Source: Antedon bifida
Lineage: Eukaryota > Echinodermata > Crinoidea > Comatulida > Antedonidae
Assembly: GCA_963402885.1 (NCBI GenBank)
Contig: OY727101.1
Span: 18,266,417 to 18,330,416, forward strand
DNA length: 64,000 nt
Direction of reading: 5' to 3'
The stretch's first letter is position 1. Every line of letters starts with the position of its first letter. This document shows positions 13,625 through 25,668 of this stretch, in pieces. The translations under genes and the position numbers were made by a program. The notes under the pieces are model-generated. The model ran no database searches, was not told where the DNA came from, and saw only the letters and a list, made by a program, of their open reading frames with translations.

Positions 13625-13811
13625 AATAAACCATGTTTTTCACTAGGCGAATATTAATATTATTCACGTGAATCGCTTTCGCTCTGAGTGATTGCGAATT
13701 TTTCGCGCTTTAAAAATGGATGGAAGTTCAATGAAAAATATACGCATGCGCATTAGATAACGCTTTCGATTCGCGCGAACAATTTCGTATAGTGTAAAAC
13801 AGGCTTTATAG
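13625..13811. mobile_element. Third MITE type with terminal inverted repeats
   Basis: The left end, ATAATAAACCATGTTTTTCA-CTAGGCGAA, pairs with the right end, TTCGTATAGTGTAAAAC-AGGCTTTATA, with a few mismatches over about 27 bases. The inside is rich in CGCATGCGC and TTCGCGCG. Only one copy is seen in the window. Confidence 0.6.
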
Positions 13812-16800
13812 AAAAGAAGATTGCCGTTAGATGTTGAATTGTTTAGTTGTGAATGATTGAAAGAAATTTTTAAACAAGTTTTTAAATTTTATTTTTGTTG
13901 GTTTTTCTTTGTTTCTTTTTAATGTGACCAAAATGTAATTAATTTTTTACATCTGCAGATGACTATTATTTGTTATTATGGTTTTCGTAGTGATGTGTTT
14001 ACTATTTTAAGGCTCCTATTGATATACCTATAGTTTGGTTAATCTTGTTAATTTATTTAAATTCTTACCTAATTGCCTTACGTCACTCTACACTTGCCTG
14101 CATTAACGAGTGAAGTTAAGTTAGTTAGTTTTAAACATTTGACTTTCCATTGACAATAACAACAATTAAATAATCTATTTATAGTTGGTGATGTTTTTTT
14201 TTATCGCATTTAGTTTATTTTATACGGTATACAAATATGATAAATTATTTTTTAACCCACCTGATGATAGGCCTAAATTCCTTCTTTTCCACAATAATAT
14301 CCCCTTTTCTCCAACAACTACGCGACCTTTTTGGTGTCTTTGTTCCCGTTAGTTCATCAGGGAAATCATTTTGTGAATTTCAGATCGTAAAGTGTCAATT
14401 GAATTGGAAAACATTGGTGTTTTCTTGCACGTCCCCTCATTGTGTCCTTGGCTGGTAAATCAACCCTATGTTATCCCACTAGTGTTGTAACATAAAGTAG
14501 GTTACACGGGACCTATGTTTGTTAGCCGTAATAATTGCGTTCTCCCAAAGCGCCTACTGGATAACAAGGCCTGTATTAGGTAGTTGTTGATTTGCGGTAG
14601 AGTTATTACTAGGCGAATAAATATTTTTACCTTGAAATGAATTATAAATCAAAAGAAGATTATGGGAAACAAATTTGGAATGAGAATTTAAACGTATATA
14701 CTATTTTCAATGTGATTTTAATTTAATGAAATAATATACAATTTTAGTAAGATATATTTTACTTAAAATTATAAATTCGTTCATTTGGAAAATATTAAAA
14801 TTAATTAAAAATTATGGAAATGAATAAAAAAAAATAAAGGCGACGAAAGACATTACTTTTATTTTTATATAAAAAAAAAATAAATTAAATTACCGGTATT
14901 TTGGATTTAAAAACCAAGGACAACGTATTCTATATTGTAAAATCTGTAGAAAAAACTATTAAAATATGACTAGATAGTATAGGCCTACAAATAGTATATT
15001 TTATAATAGTTTTTTTTAACATTATTTTTTAGATGGAGAGAAAGAGTTAAGAAAACTTGTAGACATAAACCCTGTAAATATATTAGTTAATGATGAAATA
15101 AGTGATACTGATACTTACGAACTTAATAGTTTGACCCTTTATTCCTGGGAAGGGTCCTTTTCTAAAATTATGTCACAGAAAGTGTTAACTTAAATAAAGT
15201 ATGCATTTAGAAAGGACTAAAATAATTATTGAATTGAAATGTGGTAAATAAAGTGTCTCTTAACTTATGTAATAAAGGAGTCAACGCCTAAAAATGTAGT
15301 TCACACCGATAAGTGTTTGCGCCCTTCGGGTAATATGCCACCCCGGGGAATAATATCCGAATCCAGTTTGAATCTGCCATCAGCCTATACGTGGTCTATT
15401 TCTACAAACAATCTCGTCATTGAAGAACGAATTAATCAAAATTGGCCAAAAACAATTTATACAATTTTGCATTTACGATGACAGCAACGATTATCGAATC
15501 CAAAATCAACGCAGACACTATGTGCCGTTTGATTATAGTTAAAAACACGTAGTTTGAGAGATATTATACCTAGAAGCAACTTGTACCAATTGGTCTTTGG
15601 CTTCATAACCCTTTAGTTATTCATGGAATAATTGCTGGACATAATTGACATGTGAATTATCGATTGGAAAAATGATGGATGTTCTCCTTTTATAAATCTC
15701 AATTTTAATGAGGATATAAGCCAACACGTCTTAATCGTCTTCACAAAAAAAGTGATGGCATTTGCTAATATTTCAAACCAGTATGCTCACTATTTCACAT
15801 CTAGAGTATGCGATAATTTATCAAAAGAATAAGACACATAAGAATAAGACAAGAATAAACACATACAAAATATACATGGAGTCATTATGATGACGTCATG
15901 ACATTGGGGGATGTGTCAATATTTTACTGGAGATGAAATGCAATATGGGTGCCACAATATGGGTTTACCTCTAAGTAAATAGTTTGGTTCTAGTCGTTGG
16001 AAGTTTCTTGAAAATTGCATGCTATAAAGAAGAAATTCAGATTGGTGTGTTCATCATTTGTATTACCGAAGCTTGGTTTTGATTGGATGATGTTAACAGG
16101 AAGGGTCTTTATTAGGAATACTCTCAGTAATTATTTCCGAATAATTCTTTTCAACTATAGCTCATTTCATAGATAGTTAATAGTTTCAACTACAATATAG
16201 CTCACTTCTGAAAAGTTTCAGCAATCTTTAGAAGTTCATTTATGCAAATTGTTTATTTTGCATATTATTTTGTATTTCTTTTTTATCACGTGAGTGCAAT
16301 AAGGGCAAATCACTTTTCTACGAGAATTCCTGTATGTCTCCGGAAGTTAAACAGTTTTGTAAACTACAGTAGATGTTTTGGCCACTTTCCGTTTATGTAA
16401 TTATTAGATCAACGTACTTTAGTCAAGGTCCTTACAACCCGGAGGTCAGGCAATGACCCCTGTCTATATACTATAAACCAGCCGTCCAGAGAGAGAGAGA
16501 GAAGTCCGTCGTGATAGCCTTTACAGCCCACTAACCCAGATTTCGTTGTCATCTTCAATTTCGTGATTTTCCGAGGGTATAAAGCGTGTTATTATGCCAG
16601 TTAGAGGTGCGACCTGATTCTGGAAATAAATATTTGATGCTCATTTATTAACCTAGATTCTAGAAAGGAGTGTAGCCTCTAGTTATGAATGACCACGTTT
16701 CTCTACTTTTAAAGGAACCAATTACAACACAGAGAAAATTAAAACGAAGAAAAAAGGGCCAGTTGTGATTTAAGAAGTATGTAAAAAAAAAGAGGAAACA

Positions 16801-18900
16801 TTCTAAAAGTTTACTAACGTACAATTACTTTCTAAGGTGTGGTAGCTGTCGAAATGTTGCACATTAGTTTACACGTGGCGGATATTTAATCGACATGCCG
16901 TAGTAAGATGATGTTATGTATGTACTTATGTATTAATGTTACTAAGTTGCGATCTGCCTTGTCATGTTTTAGTGTAGTAAAATAAAACTGTTTAATGTTC
17001 ATGAACTATTACCCCATCACTGGTAGATCTATGCTGAAAATACCATCAATTAATTAGGAGTGGATTTGTGGCTTGGTGGTTATGATGCTTCGCTACCACT
17101 CCAAGGGTCCTGGGTTCAAGTCCCGTCACATGTCAGGATTTTTTCTAAGGACAAAATTACAACTCCACTCCCAAAGATTTGTAATAATAGAGCATCTTGT
17201 GTATATGTTTGTCTTGTGAACCTCTGAGGGTCCCTAATGATCGGCAATTGATCACCCTCATTAAATTCAATATGGGAAAATTAGCCCGATAGTTAACGTC
17301 CAAATATCATGAACTGAAAAAAATAAATGAAATGAAACTCGAACACACGACGAGTTCATAGACCTCAACTAATAATATTAATAATCATTAATGTTGATGT
17401 GGAAAGTGACATTAGTATTGAGGCGCATATAAAAATGGTGTCTATAGAAAACGATCTATATCTATATTTTTGTTTTGTTTTGATAGGCGTTGTATTAATA
17501 TGATGATAGTATGAATTCGGAAATTTTGCTCACATAACAGAACTTTTGTGTAACAATCCTTGAAACTTTAGAAAATTAGATATAAGTATAAACAATTATT
17601 AAAAATGACACAGATACTTGACTCATATTTCCAAGAAATTGAACAACTAATATCTCTTGTTAGTAACAGATAAAAAAATAGTTATTTTTACAAATTGTCT
17701 AGGCTGCACAATTTAACAAACATTTACCACACGAACAGGCGTACGCCGCCACGGGGAATATGCTGATCTGCACGCGCTGCTTTAACGATACCTAGAAAAG
17801 TTTCTCCTGCCTACGGGTTACACAAAAATATACCATGTCTTGATCTACGGGTTGATCTGATTTTGTTTGTCGGTCAATATACTTTGTAGGGTTGGTCCAA
17901 GAGTTTGCCACCTGACCAATGCCTCAGACCACCGGACATTGGTGGAACTGATGATGGACGAATCTCTGTGGCTTGGGGGTTAGGTTTGGGGTTTTAAATG
18001 AATAATATGAAGTCATGTTTAACCAAAGGCACCAGTTATTTGATTTGATTAATATTGTAGACGAATTCAAACTGACTTCAATTAATCATTTTATTTAAAC
18101 AAATATATAGGCCTAAACACAGACCCAATGAGACCCCAAGACTCCGTCACAATCCAACAAGTTACAGTTAAAATTTAGATTTATAAACCCAAGCTAAAAA
18201 TCAATATTTCCAAGCAACCTATAGTAACTTGTTTTAAAAAGTTGGACAGAAAAAAAATTCTTTTATTTATTTGTATTTATTGTAGTATAGGGACTATTGT
18301 AAAGATAAATATAAAACAACGAAATAAAAAAGTATCACATTACAGTAGTAACTAATTTTGTCAGTAAATTTAATATTTAAGTGTTTAGATGTAGAGACAT
18401 TTAGAAAAAATATGATATATTTATGAAAAAGATGGATTGTGCGTATATATTTTTACGAACATCCAATTAATTGATTAAATTGTTTTGATCAAATCGTATG
18501 AAAGATAGGACATATAGGATAATAAACAAAAGTCAGAATAATAATAGAATATAGGTAGATGTATTAAATAATTGTATGATATGATAAAGTGACATGCATA
18601 AATGTAGTGGTTAACACCACGAAAGAAAAAGAAAAGTTTAGTCTGTTTCTTATTGGTAAAAGTTTAGTTTTAAACTTTTTGAAACGAAATAATATTTCAG
18701 AAGAACAACTTCGTTTAGTTTGTATAAATTGAATGGTTAAGTTACAGAGTAACCAATTGAATTAATAGTTATAAGCCTAACTTGAAATGTGAAAGTTATA
18801 TAAACCAAATGACTACTGACACCTGTCAATCAAATTATGATATGTGGTGTCAATATATTAAACAAGTTTATGACAACTTCAACCCATCTGTTTCCTCTCT
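13812..18900. other. Intergenic, no gene seen apart from the SINE
   Basis: AT-rich. It includes the SINE at 17,061-17,335, a TGACGTCA palindrome at 15,891-15,898 and a short GAGAGA run near 16,490. Confidence 0.6.
17061..17335 (+). mobile_element. tRNA-derived SINE
   Basis: An A-box-like TGGCTTGGTGG at 17069-17079 and a B-box-like GGTTCAAGTCC at 17113-17123 have tRNA-like spacing. The first 70 bases look like a tRNA body (anticodon-like CTTCGCTACC), followed by an unrelated body and an A-rich tail (AAAAAAATAAATGAAATG). It is not a functional tRNA: no acceptor stem closes. A related fragment lies at 29811-29850. Confidence 0.7.
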
Positions 18901-19060
18901 AAAGCCCTGTCTACACTATCAAACTTTATGTGACAAATGATGTGCCCATATATGGACATGATTATGTCATTTCACTACCATATTTGGGCATATCACTACC
19001 ATATTTAGGCACATCACACTTTTTTTGTCAAACTAGTATGATAGTGTAGATAGAACTTTA
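18901..19060. mobile_element. TA-flanked MITE family, copy 2
   Basis: It opens AAGCCCTGTCTACACTATCA and closes with the inverted copy TGATAGTGTAGATAGAACTT; both ends are next to TA, fitting a TA target duplication. The inside carries the CACTACCATATTTGGGCATA repeat and two GCACATCAC/GTGATGTGC-like blocks. TA duplication suggests a Tc1/mariner-related source; this is inference. Confidence 0.8.
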
Positions 19061-21752
19061 AGTTTTCAGATTTATTCGTTTAACACTGTGATAAAATTGT
19101 GATACGGTGTTGCTAAACAACCATGATTAAACATGTGTTCACATTCATTCTGAAAGCATCTAGTTCGAGAATTCGTTAATTAAATTATATAAAACTTAAA
19201 GTTTTTAATTTGTATTTCTTTCTTCTTCTGTTTTTAAACGTTTAAAAAACTACCGTTACTTAATTTGCATAAATTTGCAAATTAGCTGTTTTGTTAATAC
19301 AAGTTATATAAATAATAAATAACAATTTAAAATATATATAAATTGAAGTTTTAAGAATTTGTTTGATATAACATACAATAAATAAATTCCTTCAGAGATA
19401 CATTCCTTCAGAGAATTACTTAATATTTTGTATTATTCGACAACAACATACAGCATTTGCGCACAACATTATGTGTAAATTTCAACAAATATTAAAATAT
19501 TATCTTTAATTTGCACCATAATTTTTAAAATTTCTCAAATTTGTATTATATATTTTCAAATTAAATAAACCAAATTCGACAAATGTAATTAAGAAATTAA
19601 GAGAATACAAATTGATTAAAGATCGATTTTTTTTTTACAAGAATTCGAGAAGATTGAACCGATAAGAAAGTGTTACACGGCAGTGAGACCGCTCAGGTGA
19701 CTGTATCAATTACAACACAATGTCTAAACTCTGCTGGAAAAACCAAAAAAGCCACGAAAATAAAATAGCACTTGATTTAATCAATTGAAAGTCATTAACG
19801 CCAGTTTAAAAACACTTAAAGATTCGGTAATAAATAAATGTTACACGAGTATAAATCTGTTCCCTCGGGGGAAGATGTCTACCGTTTAGAACAGTACTAT
19901 ACTGCTAGCGGAACACAAGTTGAATTTTCGTCGTGCGGCAAACACGTAAAACGTATTGTAGTATGGCCTAGTATTACTTTTCTAAGTCATCTGTATTTTA
20001 TTTGCAGCATTATTTATTTGCGCATTAACTCAATTAATTAAGTTGATTTATTTAGGAAGAAGAAACTTTGATAGATCACGGTGGTTTGACTGTGTTGGCA
20101 AATAAGCTTTATCAGTTTCGATTTGCCTACGGTAATTGAAGATTTTCTTTTGTTTTCTGTAAACAATTGAATATAGGCTACTTGATGATGATGATGATGT
20201 TATTGAAGATTTTATTTTATTTTTCTTTAAAAAAATGAATATACTTAATGATGTTATTTGATTAATAAGTTTAAATCTTTTTCAGCCTAGGCTAGAAAGT
20301 TGGTATTTCAGCAGACTGCAAACAAAGTTGAAGCAGTACAGTATTTGGACATATCAATAAGTTTAAATAAATGGAATCAGCGTATTATTCTCAATATATT
20401 AGAATGTATACTAAAAAGAAACTTCTAGATATTTTATACATTTTAGGCATCCATTTTAAAGCCATTACTTAAATAAAATTAATGAATTATAATTGATTAA
20501 TTAAATATAAATTGTGGTTCTTACGTTAGATTTAGAAACACTTTTATTGAATATCGAACATAATATTTTCGTTTCAACGCAAAGGTCGTTAAAATGTACA
20601 ACTGATTCAATTTCTGTTTTGCACTGCTCATAATTACCTCAAACCCTTTCAAAATTCCACCCTATTATTCAAATTCTTTGTATTAAGAAAATGAAAAACA
20701 GATTATTTAAATATACCAATTGTATCATTAATTAGAACCATAGTAATTCCAGAATGTGTTTGTGGTTTTTCGATTGCAAGATAGTATAAATTTCGAATCT
20801 AGGCCTATGCTCGACAGCCCAGTATTGTGGAAAGTGGATGGGGAATTGTGTGCGTCCTTGGGTAGTGTTTAAACCTGTTGATATCGCGAGCCTAAATGAA
20901 AACCTTCAAAAGTGTTAAAATTGACCCATTTTGTTACAAACTGATATTTTAAAAGGTAAGATTTTAACACACCTTCTGTATTTTACTATCTGAATCATAA
21001 ATTCCAATTAATCTTTTCAATTTAAATACCTCTAAGTTAGGCTAAGCAAAACGGTGCTGTCATGCCGTACCCACCGGTGGGATAATCACAAGTCTATGCA
21101 TTACCACCGGTCTCCATTTTGTTGATATTTTACGTGACCGAAAATGCTGTTCAAGTCAATTCTTTAAATAATAAAACACATCGCTAATAGGTAATTTGTT
21201 AAGATAAATCACTAACCCCAATAAAACATTATAATTAATAGCGTAGACCATTCATTACCATTGTTAAAGGTCTCTTAATGTAATATATATTTCTAAAATA
21301 AGTAATGATGCGTTGTCGTTTGCCTTACAAATCAATGTCGTTTATCAAGAATTTATCGTATAAGATTTATTCTGAAACACGGTTACACGTATCGTTAAAA
21401 CAAATAAAAGTACTTTTTAGTTGCATCAAACAAGTTAATTCGTTTATCGGAGATAAAAAACAAAATCTGATTTAGGCTAAATGTGTAGGCTAACTCACAT
21501 TTCATACGAGGCCTTTAAATTTGTTGTAAGAAAAATCTATATTATTGTACTTCGTGTATTTCGTTACTCTATTGAAACAAAACACTCAATATGTGGTTAC
21601 TATTCTATAAGTCCTATTGCTGTAGTTTTTTATTGTTCTGTCGCCCTGTTGCATCCAGTCATGTGTAGGCCTACCGTAGGCTACGTATTTGTAGCCTGGG
21701 TTAGCCTCTACTGTAGCCTTAATACATTCATATTGTGATTATAAAATTATAT

Positions 21753-21801
21753 ATTCTCAATCCTGAGGACGATCAAAGCATATTAATCGAAACGTCGAGA
21801 A
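21753..21801 (+). ncRNA. Hammerhead-like hairpin motif
   Basis: CTGAGGA, a stem with loop (GAT...ATC), then GAAACGTC, closed outside by TTCTC/GAGAA. It resembles the hammerhead core CUGANGA-stem-GAAA followed by a palindromic ACGT and C, but has one extra base between the core and the stem, so self-cleavage is doubtful. Similar motifs recur in animal repeats. Confidence 0.3.
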
Positions 21802-22203
21802 ACTTAACAGTTATTTTCAGAACCAATGTACGTGGTGTACCGCAAACGTTATATCAAAATATAAAATTATAACAATAATATTTTCTAACCAATTCTGTAC
21901 AAGCTATTATTACATAAATATATTGTTACTTTAACAAGCAAAAAATAATAACTAATATTCAAACTCAAACTATTTAGCGAAACCGAAATATGAAACTAAA
22001 CAAATTAATACAAAAAATGTATAAAGACTATTTGAATAATTCAATTTGTTTTAATTGTTTTTAAATTACTTTTACAATTTCTAAGAAATCATTTTCTGTT
22101 TCTGCATTACAGAAAATTATTAGAAGAAGATTTATCTCAAAACAACCCAAAATTATTTGTAAAAAATAAAGTTAATCCATGTGTTGACTTTTAAAAAGAA
22201 AAT

Positions 22204-22880
22204 AACCTTAACGAAACTTTGGATTACTGTCTGCTAATGAATATAAAAAAAAACAATAATAAGCGTAAATAACCCAAAGGTATAATGTGAATATTAGTGG
22301 GCTACTGTAATCGTTAACAATAACAGAATACCATGGCTATATTTAAAAGTTCTGTATAGCCTCAACGAAACTTACATACCTTACTCCATGGGATACATCC
22401 CGTTTATACCTAAATAACCCAGGCTGTAAAAGGAATTGTTTGTGGGTTATTGTATTCGTTTAAAACATTGAATGTTGTGGATGTTCAGGTATCCTTAACG
22501 AAACTTAACATACCTTACTCCGTTGCATGTACAGCCAATTTATACCTATAACCCAAGGTGTAAATAATGTTAATGGGAATCGTTTAAACATTAGAAAGTT
22601 GTATCTATATTGAAAATTAAAGTATCAGGTATGATCGAAAAATAAATAAACTTGACTCCGTGGGATGTACGACCCTTAAATACCTTATATAACCCAGGTG
22701 TAAAATTAATTTTAATGGGCTAAATGCATTAAAACATTCTGCTATATTGAAATGTATCCTCACAACGATACTGAAATAATTAATGGGATACAACCCATTA
22801 TACCTTAAACATATAAGGTGTAAAATGAATTGTAGTGGGCTAATACATTCGTTTAAAACATTAGAATGTTGTTCATGGGA
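22204..22880. repeat. Diverged tandem repeat, period about 120-146 bp, five copies
   Basis: Copies share CCTTAACGAAACTTA(A)CATACC, TTACTCC, GGGATACA, ATAACCCAGGTGTAAAAT and GTTTAAAACATT. The ACCCA-GGTGTAAA anchor occurs near 22,272, 22,416, 22,550, 22,691 and (degenerate) 22,811. There is no open frame. Confidence 0.75.
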
Positions 22881-24339
22881 AGTCCTGTCACGGGTGAGAG
22901 AAGAGAAAAATATAGTAGTTAAATAATGTAGTTAGCATCTCAGTGTTGGAAGTAACTAGGATGAGAAACATGTGTGGTTGGTAACTATATGTATTAAACT
23001 ATATTTATTTTGGAGAAATTGTTTACATGATTTTACATTTTACTTGACTACGATGATGGCATAACTATAAAATAATGAGACACATACTTTGTTTGGAAAC
23101 AATTCCGTAAACTGAGCAAAAGTTTACAATGATTTGTAAAAGTTTTTAAAATATAGATATTCCTTTTTAACAACATTATAAAAACACGAGTAGTTTTGCA
23201 CGAGTACAGAAAACGGCTTTGTTTTGTTTGTTTCTAAGACATTTGCTTACATTACCGTTTAAATTTGAATATATTAATCAGGTTTAAATTCCATTGCATG
23301 GACATTTAATTTGTTTTAATTGTTTTCTACTTGCAAAATAAAAAAACAAACAAAAACAGATTGATGTTGGCCACTGTATGCTCGCCTCTTAATGTCTATA
23401 ATAGTTAGGCCGAGTATAGAAATGAAAAACAGTAACACCCAGTAGATAATTAAAAATTAAAACTCACCTATTTATCTGTGAAATGACAGTTAGGCCGTCT
23501 GTCAAAAATGAGCTGTAGGTTTATTGATGTCGTTTCCTCGTTCGACCCGTGAATGGACAGTGAGCAAAAACTTTCAGACAGCCTGAAATATCTAGGTAAA
23601 CTCCACCGAGCGGGGCGCTGTTTCCTTAAATAGGCCTAAAGCCAAGCGTGTGCAGGCGCGCAGGTAGGCAGCAGACGATCGAAATAAGAAACTCTGACAT
23701 AACAGATCTAATGAGGATTCTTAGATTATCTGTCTCGGTCTCTTGTTAATACAACTCTATTCTTATAATCGCCATACTGGTGCGGATCTTTTGACCAATC
23801 AAATTAGCCGAACCGAGACGCTAAGATATGGTCTCAAAATAATACGTTGGTGTATTTGTCGGGCATGACAAGTTAGCTTCGACTTAGAGCCGCCAACAAT
23901 TTGAATGGTTCGAAGAAATTAATATCTACGGTAAAGAATGAAAAACTGAAATACGGTGTATCGAGTTTCGTATAACTGTTATGAATTAAGTATTAGTAGA
24001 TGGAAGTAAATTAAACACTAAAGGCCTAGAATAAATTATTTTTATCCTCAGTTTTTTATTTGGCAATAGTTGTTTGATATTAATTTATATAATGGTAATT
24101 TTATTTTTGTAACACATAAAGAAATGCCGGTGTGAGGTTTGGATACAAAATATGATAACATACATTTCAAATTTATAATTTGAAGTACACGCATGCGTAA
24201 AATGTACAACGAAAGGCCTACTGATGATATAACTCGTACAGTACAAAGCGTAGGTCTATTATATAATGTCTTTAAGTCTGTAAACTTGATTTAATTTTCA
24301 TGGCAAAAATACTATTTACTTATTTGTACTATTTTCATT

Positions 24340-24680
24340 TAAAGACTTAATTTTTTTTACTGACTTAAAAAATGACTTACTGTACTCAATTATTTATTGA
24401 CATATTTTCTTACCTGTTAATTACTTACTGTACTTACTTAATTATTGACTTATTTGTTTATTTATAAATTACTTACTGTTACTTATTTACTGATTTATTT
24501 GCTTACTTATAATTACTTACTGTACATATTTATTTACTGACTTATAATTTACTCTGTACTTACATATTTACTGACTTATTAGATTACTTATAAATTACTT
24601 ATTTTACTTACTTATTTGCTTACTTACGGTAACTCACTTATTTAAACTTACGTATAAGTGCTCATATACTTACTTCACTG
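24340..24680. repeat. Degenerate (TTAC)n-type simple repeat
   Basis: About 340 bases are built from TTACT, TTATTTACTGACTTATT and TTACTTAC variants. There is no open frame. Confidence 0.75.
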
Positions 24681-25147
24681 TATCATTGTGCATGAAATAC
24701 AATTGTCGTTCTGGATCTGACATCTCAATATACTTAAAAAGCACAGATGAATAGTGACTTTATAAACCATCTGACTTATGACCCATTTAACGGATCATTA
24801 AACCAAGTAACGGCAACATTGACAGCCACAGAAATCAACAAACAGAAAACATTCACAAAAATGCAGTTGCTATAATATCAGGAATTAAGTAAGTAAAATA
24901 TTGTAGATTATTAAACGATTCCGTTTGTGTCAGAAAACTAGAAATCCGCCTTTTTAACGCCTGGATGAAAGGTATAGAAAACTTAATTTATTTTTATTTC
25001 TTTATAATTTCACCATTTAGTTTATTTTTAGCATCAATTTAAATTTAGACACGGTCATTTGTATGAACAGGAGAAATAGTGCACCAAGGGAAAATGGAAC
25101 GAATGATGCTTTATTTAAATGATTTCTGTTTGCTGTGATTTAATTAG

Positions 25148-25668
25148 ATGAATATTGATGAGATGAATATTGATGAGATGAATATTGATGAGTTGAATAT
25201 TGTTGAGGTGAATATTGATGAGATGAATATTGATGAGATGAATATTGATGAGATGAATATTGATGAGTTGAATACTGATGAGTTGAATATTGATGAGATG
25301 AATATTGATGAGTTGAATATTGATGAGATGAATACTGATGAGTTGAATATTGATGAGATGAATATTGATGAGTTGAATATTGATGAGATGAATATTGATG
25401 AGATGAATATTGATGAGATGAATATTGATGAGTTGATTATTGATGAGATGAATATTGATGAGATGAATATTGATGAGATGAATATTGATGAGTTGAATAT
25501 TAATGAGACGAATATTGATGAGACGAATATTGATGTGATGAATATTGATGAGACGAATATTGATGAGATAAATATTGTTGAGATAAATATTGTTGAGATC
25601 AATATTGTTGAGTTGAATGATGAGTTGAATATTTATTACATAAATATTGATGAGATGAATTTTAAATT
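25148..25668. repeat. 15-bp minisatellite, about 30 units
   Basis: The unit is AATATTGATGAGATG with ATG/TTG and single-base variants. The right end is more variable. Because the period is a multiple of three, long frames stay open on both strands (plus: NIDEM/NIDEL repeats, 174 codons; minus: ISSIF repeats, 152 codons). There is no sign of flanking exons or a promoter, so I call it a repeat and not a gene. Confidence 0.85.

Larger units (their letters stand above)
19061..25147. other. Intergenic with tandem repeats, no gene seen
   Basis: It holds the hammerhead-like motif at 21,753, the 120-146 bp tandem repeat at 22.2-22.9 kb and the TTAC-type simple repeat at 24.3-24.7 kb. No coding exon is recognised. 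Confidence 0.6.

Noticed and set aside
17061..17135. Functional tRNA gene
   Set aside because: A and B boxes are present, but the acceptor stem does not pair and the sequence continues into a SINE body with an A-rich tail.
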